Positions 42,748-55,000 of a DNA stretch of 64,000 bases are shown in pieces; position 1 is the stretch's first letter, and each line of letters begins with the position of its first letter. The stretch lies in NCBI RefSeq assembly GCF_900660705.1, contig NZ_LR215043.1:682001-746000 (forward strand). The letters are read 5' to 3'. Source of the stretch: Mycoplasmopsis columbinasalis (GTDB lineage Bacteria > Bacillota_I > Bacilli_A > Mycoplasmatales > Metamycoplasmataceae). The translations under genes were made by a program, and so were the position numbers. The notes under the pieces are model-generated. The model was not told the origin of the DNA. It made no database searches and worked only from the letters and a program-made list of their open reading frames with translations.

Positions 42748-43689
42748 ATGTCAAAAAAAATAGTTATTGCCTTAGGTGGAAATGCACTTGGTAACACCCC
42801 AAGTGAGCAAAAAGAATTGGTGCAAGTACCAGCTAAAAAAGTTGCTGAACTCATCAAAGCTGGCAACAAAGTTTTAGTAGGTCACGGCAATGGTCCGCAA
42901 GTTGGTATGATCTTCAACGCTTTTGCTGATGCTAAAAAAAGTAATCCTAAAACTGCACTTGTACCTTTTGCTGAAGCAGGTGGTATGAGCCAAGGTTACA
43001 TTGGTTACCACATGTTAACTGCTATTTCAAACGAATTAATTAAAACTGGACTTGGTGCAAAGCAAGTACTTTACTACTTGACCCAAACAATTGTTGACGC
43101 TAACGATAAAGCCTTTGCTAATCCAACCAAACCAGTTGGTCCTTTCTACGCTACCAAAGCAGATGCTGAAGCAAACAATCCTAATTCAGTTATTGTTGAA
43201 GATGCTGGTCGTGGCTACCGTAAAGTTGTACCATCACCAAAACCACTTGATGTTGTTGGTTTAAGCGCGATGAAAGCAGCTTTCGATGCCGGTCACGTGG
43301 TGATTGCCGGAGGTGGCGGTGGTATTCCAACTATTATCAATGCTGATGGTACATACCAAGGTGTTGATGGAGTTATTGACAAAGACTTTGCGCTTGCTAA
43401 AATCGCAGCGAAAGTGGAAGCTGATACCTTTGTAATTCTTACTGCTGTTGATTACATTTATGTCAACTACAACAAACCTGATCAAAAGAAACTTGAAACA
43501 GTCACAGTTTCAGAATTAGAAACTTACATTGGTCAAAATCAATTTGCTCCAGGTAGTATGCTACCAAAAGTGCAAGCTGCAATTGATTTTGTAAAAGCAA
43601 ACAAAACAAATGTAGCTTTAATTGCTTCACTTGATAAAGTAGAAGAAGCACTCGCTGGTCATAGTGGTACCAAAATTATTTTTGGTTAA
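42748..43689 (+). CDS. arcC: Carbamate kinase
   Basis: A 313-residue enzyme: carbamoyl phosphate + ADP gives ATP, ammonia and CO2. N-terminal 'IALGGNALGNTP' (about 6-17) and the 'GHGNGPQVG' motif (about 49-57) mark the amino-acid-kinase fold. The C-terminal end reads 'GSMLPKVQAAIDFV'. It completes the pathway and yields the ATP. The ATG is preceded by ACAGGAAA. Confidence 0.96.
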   Translation: MSKKIVIALGGNALGNTPSEQKELVQVPAKKVAELIKAGNKVLVGHGNGPQVGMIFNAFADAKKSNPKTALVPFAEAGGMSQGYIGYHMLTAISNELIKTGLGAKQVLYYLTQTIVDANDKAFANPTKPVGPFYATKADAEANNPNSVIVEDAGRGYRKVVPSPKPLDVVGLSAMKAAFDAGHVVIAGGGGGIPTIINADGTYQGVDGVIDKDFALAKIAAKVEADTFVILTAVDYIYVNYNKPDQKKLETVTVSELETYIGQNQFAPGSMLPKVQAAIDFVKANKTNVALIASLDKVEEALAGHSGTKIIFG

Positions 43690-43805
43690 ACAATTAACTT
43701 AACTTATAAATAGAAAGCTAATAACTCGTTAGCTAACACTAATAATTTTGCGTTTAACTTTATAACATAGAGTTATTCGCAAACATACGATACTTAAACT
43801 TCTAC

Positions 43806-43885
43806 CTTTTTGTTACATTTACTGTTTTAGCAGTAGAAACTAACAAAAAGATGGTTGCAACTCTGTTGACGAAAATTGCAACCAT
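43806..43885 (+). promoter_or_regulatory. Tandem hairpin leader of the arginine/ornithine permease
   Basis: Two adjacent perfect inverted repeats precede the permease. The first pairs CTTTTTGTTA (43806-43815) with TAACAAAAAG (43841-43850), with a smaller ACTG/CAGT pair inside. The second pairs ATGGTTGCAA (43851-43860) with TTGCAACCAT (43876-43885). No base separates the two. The AAGGA site follows at 43905. This looks like a leader with alternate structures or a double operator. Confidence 0.6.
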
Positions 43886-43914
43886 TATCCCTCTTTCGTC
43901 TAGTAAGGAACATT

Positions 43915-45597
43915 ATGAGTAATCAAGAAACAAAAAATGCTCCTGAGATTAGTCAAAAAAAGAAAATTTCCTTCTTTTCTGCCATGCTAATTGTTGTTGG
44001 TGGATCAATTGGCGCGGGAATTTTCTTCAAGTCAGAATCAGTGCTTAGTAATTCACAAAGCAGCTTGATCCTTGCGATTTTTTCGTGAATCTTAGCTTCT
44101 TTTGCAATTATTTGCATGGCGCTTGCGCTTATTGAAATTGCGAGCGTAAAAAATGACAACTTATCTCTTATTAGTTGAGCAAAAATTTTTACTAACCGAA
44201 CTTTGTACAACGCGACAAAGAACTTTATGACTTACATCTATCTACCATTAACCTACTTCTTTATGCCACTTTATGTGTTTTTACCACTACAAGATGGGCT
44301 TGGGGCTCTAATCAACACAGATGCAAGTCCGGCTGTAATTGGCACACAAGTAGATTGATTAATTTGATTAATCATCGCGTTAGTGCTTACAGTTTACTTT
44401 CTAACTATTCCAGCTTTCTTCTCAAAAGTTGGTGATGTGCAAAACAAAATTGTGCTTTCAATTAAATTTATTCCTTTACTTTTCGTGGCTTTAATTGGCT
44501 TTGTACTTGCTTTTTCTGGTCACGGTGGTTTACAAGATGTAAAAGCAGGAATTGTTATTCCTAGTGATGGAGAATTAACTCCAGTAGCAGGTGCTACACT
44601 TTCACAAGTAAGTGGTATGGGTGCTTTCTTTGGAATTTTTCTTTCATTAACTGCAATTTTCTTTGCATACGATGGTTTCTATGTTGCTGCTGGTATTTCA
44701 TCAGAAATGAAACAACCTAAAAAAACTCCACTTGCTATTTTCCTTGGCCTTGGTGTTACTACAATTATTTATGTAGTGATTGCAATTTCAATGTCAATTA
44801 ACGGTGGTTCATTCACAAATATGCGTGAGCAAATGATTAGCTTGTTTGGTGGTGCAGGTAACCAAGCAGCAGTCAAAGCTGGTAACACCATCTATGGTTT
44901 AATTAACATCTTTATTGCAATTGGTGTGCTTGGAATCATTAATGGTTTTTCAATGTGAGCACCACGTTTTGTTGAAGATCTAATCGCTCAAGGTGAATTA
45001 CCATACTGACAAAAATTCTTCCGTAAACTAAATTCTAATAAACCAAAAGTTGGTTCACTTTACAGCATAGCAATTTCAATTCCAATTGTTGTATTATTCT
45101 TTATTATAGGTGCATACGGTTATTATCCTACTGTATCATACTACGATGTTTATGGTGGCGTGACAATGCATAAACTTTATAGTTTTGCTGATTTGATGTC
45201 AAACTGAACGGCCTTGTTCACATTTGGATTTATTTCCTTCGCTATTTTCGGGGCGTTGTTGAACAAAAAAACAAACAAAATTAAAATTAATCAAACCGTC
45301 AAAGGATTCAAATTCTTTGCCGCTACTTCGGTGGCTCTTATCTGGCTTGCACTTTCAATGCAAGTGATCGAACCTTTTGCTAATATCTTTAGTTTAGCAG
45401 TCTTGCAAAAAGAAGGCAACCCTAATTACACTTCTGCAGTTGTTTCACGTGTAATGACAATTGTTGTACTCTTTATTTTCATTGGACTTTCATTTGGTCC
45501 ATCAATCATTGAAGATAAACTTCACATTAAAAAATATGGTTCGCTTGCAAATTGAGAAGCTGAAAAATCAAGAATTTTAGCAACTGCGCAAGTTTAA
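43915..45597 (+). CDS. APC family amino acid permease (probable arginine/ornithine antiporter)
   Basis: A 560-residue polytopic membrane protein of the amino-acid/polyamine/organocation family. The N-terminal helix 1 has '[12 protein letters not shown]' (about 24-35), the GSxxGxGIF signature of the family. About 12-14 hydrophobic segments follow. '[20 protein letters not shown]' is the conserved helix-6/7 region. Directly downstream of arcABC, so arginine-ornithine exchange is the likely role; this is inferred from context. The ATG 43915 has AAGGAACATT before it. Many Trp are UGA-coded. A strong terminator follows. Confidence 0.85.
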
Positions 45598-45618
45598 ACT
45601 ATGTTATTTGATTAATAA

Positions 45619-45652
45619 AAAAACACAATCAGGCACAATGATTGTGTTTTTA
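45619..45652. terminator. Bidirectional terminator
   Basis: A 12-bp stem (45619-45631 with 45639-45651) between the permease and mscL, with T/A flanks on both sides. Confidence 0.85.
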
Positions 45653-46087
45653 TTTTGTTTCTGCGTCTGGTTGAATTGTTTGTGTTTGTTGTCAGTGTTG
45701 GTTAAGTTTTCTAAGTTCTGCGAGAATTAATTCTTGTGTATCAGGTTGTGGTGTAACAGAAGGGGTTTGCGATTTTTTCGTTGCCTTTTTTGCTACTACA
45801 ATGTTCCGGACTAAAAAGATGGCTCACAAGGTGATAAAAACAATTAAGGCAACAATTAAGAATGAAATTAACGCTGCGAGAAACTTACCAATTAAAACTG
45901 CACCAACCTTTAAATCAGCAACACTATCAACTTTAAAAGTGTTCGCAATTGCTGCCATAATTACATCATTAGCAAGTGATTTAACAACTTCATTAAAAGC
46001 TGCTCCAAGTAACAATCCGATTGCTAACATAAACATATTTCCACGTTTAACCACGTTTCAGGCATCTTTCCCTGCTTTTTTAAACAT
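45650..46087 (-). CDS. mscL: Large-conductance mechanosensitive channel
   Basis: A 145-residue channel that opens under membrane tension to release solutes. N-terminal 'MFKKAGKDAWNVVKRGN' leads into the first membrane helix 'MLAIGLLLGAAFNEVV' with the hydrophobic gate, a short periplasmic loop, and a second helix 'AALISFLIVALIVFI' (about 80-95). The C-terminal end is charged and Gln-rich. The start ATG 46087 is preceded by AGGAG. It lies downstream of the three-tRNA cluster on the same strand, with a terminator between. Confidence 0.93.
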
Positions 46088-46105
46088 TTGTACTCCTTTT
46101 TTGCA

Positions 46106-46130
46106 TAAAAAAATACCATTGAAGGTATTT
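46106..46130 (-). terminator. Terminator of the tRNA cluster
   Basis: A 7-bp stem AAATACC/GGTATTT followed by a T run on the minus strand. It lies between the tRNA-Val and mscL. Confidence 0.8.
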
Positions 46131-46148
46131 CTGGTGATAATCATCAAA

Positions 46149-46224
46149 TGGTGGAGAGTAAGGGGCTCGAACCCATGACCCTCGCCTTGTAAGGGCGATG
46201 CTCTCCCAACTGAGCTAACTCTCC
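46149..46224 (-). tRNA. tRNA-Val (anticodon TAC)
   Basis: A 76-base cloverleaf with encoded CCA. Acceptor GGAGAGT/ACTCTCC; anticodon loop CTTACAA gives TAC. Confidence 0.96.
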
Positions 46225-46227
46225 AAA

Positions 46228-46303
46228 TGGTAGTCTGTACGGGGATCGAACCCGTGCATGCATGGATGAAAACCATGTGTGTTAACCGCTTCACCAACAG
46301 ACC
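46228..46303 (-). tRNA. tRNA-Glu (anticodon TTC)
   Basis: A 76-base cloverleaf with encoded CCA. Acceptor GGTCTGT/ACAGACT has a G-T first pair; anticodon loop TTTTCAT gives TTC. Three bases before tRNA-Val. Confidence 0.96.
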
Positions 46304-46310
46304 AATTATA

Positions 46311-46385
46311 TGGCGCCGATTACAAGGATCGAACTTGTGACCAACTGGTTAACAGCCAGCTGCTCTACCGCTGAGCTAAATCGGC
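46311..46385 (-). tRNA. tRNA-Asn (anticodon GTT)
   Basis: A 75-base cloverleaf with encoded CCA. Acceptor GCCGATT/AATCGGC, G discriminator; anticodon loop CTGTTAA gives GTT. First gene of the minus-strand cluster Asn-Glu-Val. Confidence 0.96.
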
Positions 46386-46618
46386 ATTCGTTTAAATGTT
46401 GCTTATTAATTATAGAGTAAAAACTTTTTTACAAAAATATTTTTTAAAAATTTTTTTAAGAGTTTTTGCACTTGTAAATTTGGTCTAAATTAATTAACAA
46501 ATTTAATTTTAATTACGATGTATATATCTATAACATATATAGATTAGTAAATAAAAACACAAATAAGTGTCTTTTAATTATAGAGAAAAAAGTTTACTTG
46601 TGAGAAAAATTTTGACTT

Positions 46619-46948
46619 TTAATTTAAATAAATCGCTAATCATAAAGCCTCTGGTGAAGTTGACACAATTTTGTGTTTAGCTTTAGCGTCAATTTTAAGT
46701 ATATCACCTGCTTTCATATGAATCAGCTGCCCTTGTTTGTCGCTTAAAAGAGCTGTACCTTTGTATAGTAAACAAAATTCAATTCCTTGATTTATCATTC
46801 AGCCAGTTTCAACAAGAGAATTAGAAGCGATTGCAGCAATTTTTATTTGCTTTGACTCAAAAAGCGGAAGAAAACATTCCGAATTCTGAGCTGGTTTATT
46901 TTCATTAAAAAATTCATCAAGATTAATTATTTTGTTTAGTTTAAGCAT
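46619..46948 (-). CDS. Small cupin-like protein
   Basis: A 109-residue protein on the minus strand. Two UGA Trp (for example residues 50 and 104) hide it from a standard-code scan. The middle 'IEFCLLYKGTALLSDKQG' and following 'HMKAGDILKIDAKAKHKI' match the two-motif beta-barrel pattern of cupins (G-x-A/G...PG-D...P/A-x-x-x-H). No metal-binding HxH pair is clear. A TATAAT and AAGGAC precede the ATG. It is divergent from the kinase gene next to it and could belong to the same small-molecule pathway; no substrate can be assigned. Confidence 0.7.
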
Positions 46949-47153
46949 TCGTATGTCCTTATTATTATAGAAAGTTTACTGTCAATACTTTTTTAAATGC
47001 ATAAATTAAATAAAAGAGGCAGTATTAACATTTTCAAACTATTTAACTAAATTATCTATTTTTACTTCAGTTACAATATTGATTTTCTAAATCACTTAAA
47101 GAAAATAATACAAAATGATCATTTTTTTAACTAAAAGAAGTTTCAGCATTACG

Positions 47154-47159
47154 TATAAT
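47154..47159 (+). promoter_or_regulatory. -10 box of the tandem kinase gene
   Basis: TATAAT nine bases before the ATG at 47169. Expected transcription start gives a leader of zero to three bases. Confidence 0.55.
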
Positions 47160-47168
47160 TTATGACAT

Positions 47169-48656
47169 ATGTCGTCGAAAACAATATTGATTACTGACTT
47201 AACAACAAACAGTAAAGCACAACAACTTTTTTACGAGTTAAATAATCACTTTGAAAATAAAATTCAGTTAATAAGCCTATATTATAGTGGTTTTCACAAT
47301 TTTACTTTTCAAGGCAAACTTGATAACCAACTAGTTCAAATAAGAATTCCAAATAATGATTTTGTGAATCATGACGCAGAAGAATTAGTGTTAAAAAATG
47401 ACCCGGATTATCTTTATTATCACAAAGGCGTTTTTGTGAAAAAATGATTTAATGGAAAAACATTGAACGAAATTGAATTGACTGATGAAAAACAATTAGC
47501 AATTTTAAATGAGTTAAAAAAATTTCAAAATCAAAAAATCAATAACATTGGCGCGATAAATTGAAATACTTATGGAGAGATAACTGACGAACGTTTTAAA
47601 AAGTATCTTTCTTATTTTAAAAAACAAAACTGAAATATTACGCATGGCGATTTAAATAACCAAAATATTTTAATTGATGATAACTTGAATGTGAAATTCA
47701 TCGATTTCGAATGAGTTAGATTAAATCATTTTGCTTTTGATTTAATTTCACTACTAGATTCTTGTTCTTTCTCTTTAGAAAATATTCAAAAAGTTTTCAA
47801 AGTGTCGCTTTCTGATCTTAATAAAATGCGTTATATGTGTCAAAAACTAAGCGAAAAAGCATTCGAAATTAAATATAGTAAACTTGATTTTGAAAAATTA
47901 CAAATGACCAAAATCACTGGCGGCTTGTCTAATGAAAATTATCGCTTTAGTAACTATTTTTTGCAATTAAAAGTTCCGAAATTTCAAGCGTTTAAAGTGA
48001 AATATAGCAAATTTAATAAACTGAATTTTGTACCAAAAGTTTTATATGAAGATTCGACGAAAATTATTAGAAAATACATAGATTCGCAAAAAATAGATTT
48101 CGAAGATAAGGGCATTTTAAGAAAAATAGTTCTTAATATCAAAGCCTTTCATAACGCTAAATTAGGACGTTTGCCGAAAAATAATTTGTATGAAAGAAGC
48201 AATTATTACGCAAAAGCAAACAATGAATTGGCAGCTCAAAAATTAAAAAAATATTTGGGAGAAAAGCAATACGAAAAGCTCATGCTTTTGCTAAAAAATA
48301 TTCCAAACGTTTGCGTTTCACACAATGATTTAAATGAAAAAAATATACTTTTAGATCAAAATAAAAAAATTTGGTTTATCGATTTTGAATATACAACAAG
48401 TGGCCATCCGTACATAGATTTAGCTTATTTTTCTTCTTCAGTTTTTATGAATGATGAAACAGAAAAATGATTTTTATTAACGTATGATTCAAACATTAAT
48501 TTTGATTTATACTATCAATTTAAGTTGCTCATAAATTTTTATGGCATCCTTTGAATGATGTTTTTGTTTCCTGAAACGGATTTTTTAACATTTGATAGAA
48601 ATATTGAAAATTTAAACAAATATTTAAAATATATTGACGTACCATTTAACGAATAA
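47169..48656 (+). CDS. Two-domain choline-kinase/LicA-like phosphotransferase
   Basis: A 495-residue protein with two complete aminoglycoside-phosphotransferase/choline-kinase-type domains in tandem. The first has Brenner motif HGDLNNQN (from about residue 159) and a metal-binding DFE (179). The second has N-lobe GGLSNENYRF (near 250), motif HNDLNEKN (385) and DFE (405). Family members are usually single domains of about 250-300 residues. Known relatives phosphorylate choline, ethanolamine or sugars. In mycoplasmas such kinases feed membrane lipid or phosphocholine use. The two halves are not identical, so the duplication is old. Four UGA Trp. No ribosome-binding site; a TATAAT sits nine bases upstream. 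Confidence 0.8.
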
Positions 48657-49041
48657 TTCTATTTTATAGGCTTAAAACAAAAATTTTATTCATAAAAATT
48701 AAAATTTGCAGACTCTAAACTCAAGAATAATATTAGTTTATAAAAATTAGAGTATTTTCCTTGTTTGAAAGTAATTTTTTGAGGTTTTGAATAAGAAATT
48801 TTCACCTTTTTTTGTTTGTTTAGAATCGATGACCAATAAGTGTTTTTGTCTCTAAAGTTTGCTAAAAATTTTAAAAAATTAAATAGTAAATTCAACGAAT
48901 AACTCTTAAAAATAGTACTTTATGATACGCTCCTTCATTTTGTATGAAGTGGTGCGTATTTTTTATTTTTTGTTAAAATATACATATTAAATATTAAGTA
49001 GCAAAAATGGCTACTCTGACCTTGAATCAAGAAAGGAAATT
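48657..49041. other. Intergenic region with terminator before the giant gene
   Basis: Contains a 69-codon minus-strand frame (48686-48895) starting at TTG, of low confidence. It is Lys/Asn/Phe-rich and has no ribosome-binding site. The terminator at 48925-48967 and the promoter/ribosome-binding site of the giant gene follow. Confidence 0.45.
48925..48967 (+). terminator. Long terminator hairpin
   Basis: Two stacked stems, ATACGC/GCGTAT and CTTCAT/ATGAAG, with a small internal loop, followed by TTTTTATTTTT. Confidence 0.8.
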
Positions 49042-52000
49042 ATGGCTAAAAGTAAAAAACCAATAGCAATAGTAACAGCAACAGCTGGAGTACTTCTTAT
49101 TCCTGCAACAGCAGGTGGAGTAATTGCAGCGCAAATGCTCAAGACGAAAGAAAAAGAAGTTAATTCAATCACCAGACTTGACCAAAATGTTACTTCAGTT
49201 GCTCAATTTGAGCAGTTGAAATTAGCAATTGATAATGCTCAAGAGTTTGTGAATGCGTACAAAACTTCATTAGCAACTAATGAACTAAGTTCACTTACAG
49301 CGTTAATTTCTTTTGCGCAACAAGTGCTTGTTAATGGCGACAGCGATGTGACTGACAAACTTAAACAGCGTAACGCGCTTAATAAGTTAGTTGCTTCAAC
49401 TCAATTGTCTCTTGCGGTAAGAAATCAAACCGCTTCAGATGCTCAGGCAAATCAAACCTTCTTGACCAAAGCGTGAAATCAATATCGTGCTTTGTTCAAA
49501 CTTAGTGATATTAAAGTAGCTTTCCAACAAGCGTTTGCGCGCTTTGACAAAAGTGCTGATTTCGCCACATTTATCAATGAAACTAATGAGCTTATCGATC
49601 GTAATGATGAAGCAATTCTGCCACTTGAAGTGAAACTTTACAATGTACTTTATGCTGAACAACTTGAAAAGTCAACTTTATCTGCACAAAGTTTGAAAAC
49701 CTTAACTCCAATTATTACCGATGCTTTAACCGCAATTGTGGAAAACGATGAGAACTTCACACGTGATCTTGTGTTGCTTTACGAACAACTTTTTGACAAG
49801 TTGTATGCAACCGTAGCAGCAAATATTTTCAGTGGCACCACAGATGTTTCAAACTTACAACCTGATAATAGCGAAATCTACAGTAATTACGAAAAATTCC
49901 TCACTAATGCTCAACAAGCGCAAGCAACCATCAAAGTTTTAAACTTAGATGCAGCTACTAACGCTACTTTAACTACTTTAATTGACCACATTATTGCCCA
50001 AGCTAAAACTAACTTTGCATTCTGAAACTTATCATACAAATTTGCGCCAGAAACCATTGAAACAAAAAGCACTACTAAGGGTGAAAAACTACCAGCAAAC
50101 GGTTTTGAATTCCTTAGTGCTCTTGTTGCCCAAATTACCGCTGAAGCCCAAGCTTACGCGCAAACCTTTGCCGTAGACGATGTCCAAAACCAACTTAAAA
50201 ACTTAGTAAACGCATTTGCACGTAAAAATATTGATGAACCAGAACTTGCGTCTGACTTAATTGCACTCTACAACAGCGAACAAATTACTCCAGCGAAGGT
50301 ACTTAACAACCCTAGCTCAACTTCTGAAGACTATGCTAACGCCTACACCCATCTTTTCACCACTGGTGTCAAACTAAATGTTGCCAGTCGTTTTTACTTA
50401 TTACTTAATGACCTTTACAAATATTCACTTAACCAACACGTTGTTCCTGCTCCTAATGCTAACAACACCGCAAGTGATGCTACTAATGAGTTAAACTCAA
50501 ATGAAATTGAAACTAACACTACTACTGTTGCGCAAGCAGAATTTCTGCGTCAAGCAAGCACTAAACTAGTTGCAAGCGTAACCAACGTAGATGAATTAGC
50601 GAATGCTATTTTTGACCTTAATAATACTTACTTTGACCAAGTTTTACTTAATTCACTTTACCAAGATGCTTTACGTGAACTTGGCACTCAAACTGCTACT
50701 AGCCAAGCCAATTACGACAACCTTGTGGGCTTACTTAAACAAGACAACGCTAACGTTAACCGTGTAGAAACTGCAGCCGAATCAAGAGATAATAACCTTC
50801 GTGTTTACAGCAACTCTTTAGCAAAAAATGTACAAGAAATCACCAATGCTTACGCAACAGTGACCTGGTTACGAAACGAAGTCCAAACTAAAGCTAATGA
50901 ACTACGGAACTTAAACCGTGTACAACTTGGTTACTTACTTGACTACCAACAAGCCTTCTTGGATCGTTTCACTAATGCTACCAACGAAGCTAAAAACGAT
51001 TACACCGAAGTGCTCAACCAAGCACGTAACTACACTGCTTTAACTTCAGCAGCTTCACGTGCTGAGTTACAAAGCAAACTCACACAGTTGTTTAACTACG
51101 CGCAAACCTTACAACTTTCAAACGCGCAAACCAACTTTACCAACGTACACACGAACCTTAGCAACCTTTTTGCCAACATTAAAGACCAACTTGCACAGAG
51201 TGCTTACTACAGCGGTGCTGTTGATCCTAACATTGACCCTGCCTCACCAGATGCACATCCAAATGTTGATAACGATCCTTTCTACAACGCCCTTATCAAC
51301 GTCCGTCGTACTAACAAAGCAGCTTTTGATGCTGACTTTAACTTACTCACCTCAGCTTTTGAAACTTCGAACCAACCTGCTTTGTACCAATTCAAACAAC
51401 TTAGCTACCTTTATAACTACAGTGACATTGCCAAAGCTAACGACCAAAGTGTAAGCGCAGCCTACCGGAACATGGCGCATTCAACTCTCGAGACACTTAA
51501 CAAGTACATCGAAGCGTTGAACCGTTACCACCGGAACAACCACCCAGTTGCTGACCCAGGACCAAACGCAACCCCAACCCAACAAGAAGCTTACAGTGCT
51601 TGAAAAACACTCAAACCAAGTTTAGCCTTCTTAAAATACGTAATTGAAGTTGCACCACGTTACGTGGCTAACTTTGTTGGTGTCAACCAAGATGCCCTTG
51701 ATGGTCTTAGTGCTGCCAGCGCCAACAACCGTGACTACCAACTTTTACTCCAAGCAGCAACCACTAACACCCAAGACGCCGAAGTTACCGTCCAAATCAA
51801 CAACCCATTCTTTAGCGTTTTTGCCGCTCTTGAAACTGCTTTTACCAACGCGAATTTAACTAACAGTGTCTTTGTTCACAACTTGTTTACTCGTTTGTTT
51901 AAACTTAATGCTGACTTTGTCCTTGAAAGTGCACGTGCAACTGATGCTACGCTCGACGAACAAGCACACACTCAAAGTGTAGATCGTCTTGCTGACTTAC

Positions 52001-55000
52001 GTAACCAAATGCTTGACATCCAGTCAAATGTTGCTTTGTTAGTCCAAGCCTTTAAGTTCCACCGAAACTGACAAGCTAACTACGGACAAATGAATTACTT
52101 GTTACCACGTCTTTACCAAGCAGAAAAATTCTTAAACTTTGACCGTCTTGACTTAACTCAACAACAAGTTGCCGACCACTTCCGCTCACAAACAAGATTT
52201 AGTGAGGCTGTGGACTTAGTTAATCCAAGTGGCGTGGCTGATGCGCGTTTAACTTCTGCGCTTACGCAAGCGCTTGGCTTTGCCGTAGCCAATGGCAAAG
52301 TGTCAAAAGATGAACTTAACCCTTACTATGACCTCTTTGGTCACACTGGTACTGTGCTTGCCGACACTAGCTTACCAATTGACTACAACGCCATTCGTAC
52401 TCTTAACACCGAATCACAAATTAAACTAGCAAAACAAAACTTTGTGCTCTCAGGTGCACAAGTAACTTTCAATTACTTTGCTAACATTTTACGTTTACTC
52501 CACACCTTACCAGCAAGCAGCCTTGTGAACGCTGACACTAGCACCATTGACTTTGCCAATCTTTTTGACCATGCCGGTGAATTCATTGTGCTTAAGAAAG
52601 CCTTAACTTACGAATGAACCAAGTTACCACAAGAAGGTAAGTATGACACTAGTGACCCTGACTCACAACGTCAACACTTCAATTACTTCACTCGTTCATT
52701 ATTACTCACTGACACTTTGATACGCTTTAGACTTGGTCTTAGTGGTATTCAAGACTACGCGCTTAATGCAAAAGCCGAAGCTGCCAGTGACACTAATGGC
52801 GGCGCGTGAGCACCGTTATTTGCTCCTTACCTTAGTCTTTACAACACTGACTCACTCACAACCCTAACCCAAAACGATCGCATCATTGGTGAGTTTGTGA
52901 AAGCTTACTTTAACATTCAGTCTTACAGCAACAGTACTCGTGATGGCAAGGTTTATGGTCACTTTATTCTTACTCGTTATGCTAACTTGCCTGGTTCATT
53001 GATTCGTGATGTGTACCAAAGTAGCGACAGTGTTAATGAATTTCTTACCAACAAGCTCTTACCTTACGTACTTAACTTTGACCGTTTCACCGCAGCTTTA
53101 AGTGACCAAGGTGACAACGCTTACCAAAGTCGTTTCATTGATGGCAACTCAATTGATGCTAACAACGATGTCCGTCAAACTAAGTGAAACAAAGACTTAG
53201 CTGCCAAACTTGACTTTACTAACAACAACAAAACTTTCACTAGTGCCAACATAATGGACTTTGCCAACTGAGCAATTTTCACTTTCGACCGCACAAATGC
53301 CGAGGCACTCTTCCAACCAATGACTGCTGAACTTGACAACGCACCAGTGCGTCGTTTTGCGTTTGCCAACAATGCTTTCAACCGAGCTTTAGCTGTTAAC
53401 TTTGAAATATTGCTAAATGCTTACATCACCCCACCTACCGCTGTGGATGGAATTAGTTTGTTTGGTACTGCCACTGTGAATCTTACTGACAGTGTGCCTT
53501 ATGCTAACTTTGACCAAGCTTTAGCAGCCTTAGTGCACCAAAACAACACCTTACAAGCTCAAGCCAACACCTTCAAACAAATTGTGCAAGCGCTCCAAAC
53601 TTACGCTAACATTTACGACTTGCACAATGAACTTAGTGACCAAGCTGCTTTGGTAAACGACCAGTACACCAACTTACTCACTATCACCAACACTGATGCT
53701 AACACCACTCGGAAACTAAAACTAAGTGAATTACCACGTTTCCAAGTGTTCTTTGGTCAAACTTACCAAGCTTATCTCAAGCAATACCGCACTTGGTTAG
53801 CAAAACTTAACTCATTAGCTAAACTTATCGACCAAGGCGATGATAGTATCAACGATCTCCTTGGTGAAATTCACCGTGGCATTGACACTTTCACCGTGGC
53901 ACGGAACAACGCCACTGCGGCACTTGATGCTGCTGTGCAACGTGCGCGTCAAATTTTCGAAGTGACAGCTACTACTTCACTTGACAACTTATTAAGTCGT
54001 GGTTGACTTAATGCTGCCGACCGCAACGAGGTCCTTGCTAACTTAGGTCTTAGCAACGAATACGTACCAACCCAACTTAGTTTCACAGTTAGCGACCCAG
54101 CTGATGCTGCTAACACACACGCTTACAAACTTATAGACTTATTTACTAAGGTAAGTAGTGCAACTGCTACTGCACCGGCAGTTTATGCTTTCCTTAACCT
54201 TGAAACCCTTGGTAACGCTTACCCACAACAATTGTTAGGTTTCCTTGACCAACTTGAATTCTTCACTCACGACTTTGTAGCACGTTACCAAAAAGTTGCT
54301 TCAGTGTTAGTCACTGACTTTACTTACAGTGCCCAATCGCCAGTGGCACTCAACCACATTGACTACATTGCGCGGAGCAACACCCTTAGTTACTTACTCC
54401 ACTCACAAGACCAATTTAGTGACAACGACTTGTGAGGCTTCTATGCCAAAATGTGAGCTAACGCCGCGGTGCAACACAGTGATGCGAATACTGGTGCTAC
54501 TTTCACCGATGCTCAAGGGCAAGTCATTACCCAAATGACTTCCCAAGCTGCGACTAAGTTTGGTCGTGCCTTCTTTAACTTACCACCAACTTTCACTACG
54601 ACCTTGCCAACAATTTTAGGTAACTTACCAGCACTCCAAAACGCACTTGATGCTTACTATGATGCTAAAGCTACTTACTTTAGACAAACTACTTCACTCA
54701 TCCAAGCTCTTGGTAACTATGTAGTCACCCACTCAAGTGAACACGCCAACCAACCTGACCGGGCAAATGCGCGTACTTTTGATGAAAGTGTAGTGCCATT
54801 GTTACGTGTGATTATGAACGAGCTCAAGGCCCAACTTTTCACCGCAGGTGAATTCTTAAACGACTTACCAGGTGAAGCTGAAGCTAATCGTTACATTGAT
54901 TCAGCAACAGTACAAGACATTACCGACTTAACTGCGCGTTACCAACAAGCTAACCAACTACTTAGCAAACTAGTTGCTAAGGTTGCTTTAGCACACGCAA

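Noticed and set aside
48686-48895. Minus-strand 69-codon ORF
   Set aside because: TTG start, no ribosome-binding site, no recognised family; kept only as a note in the intergenic entry.
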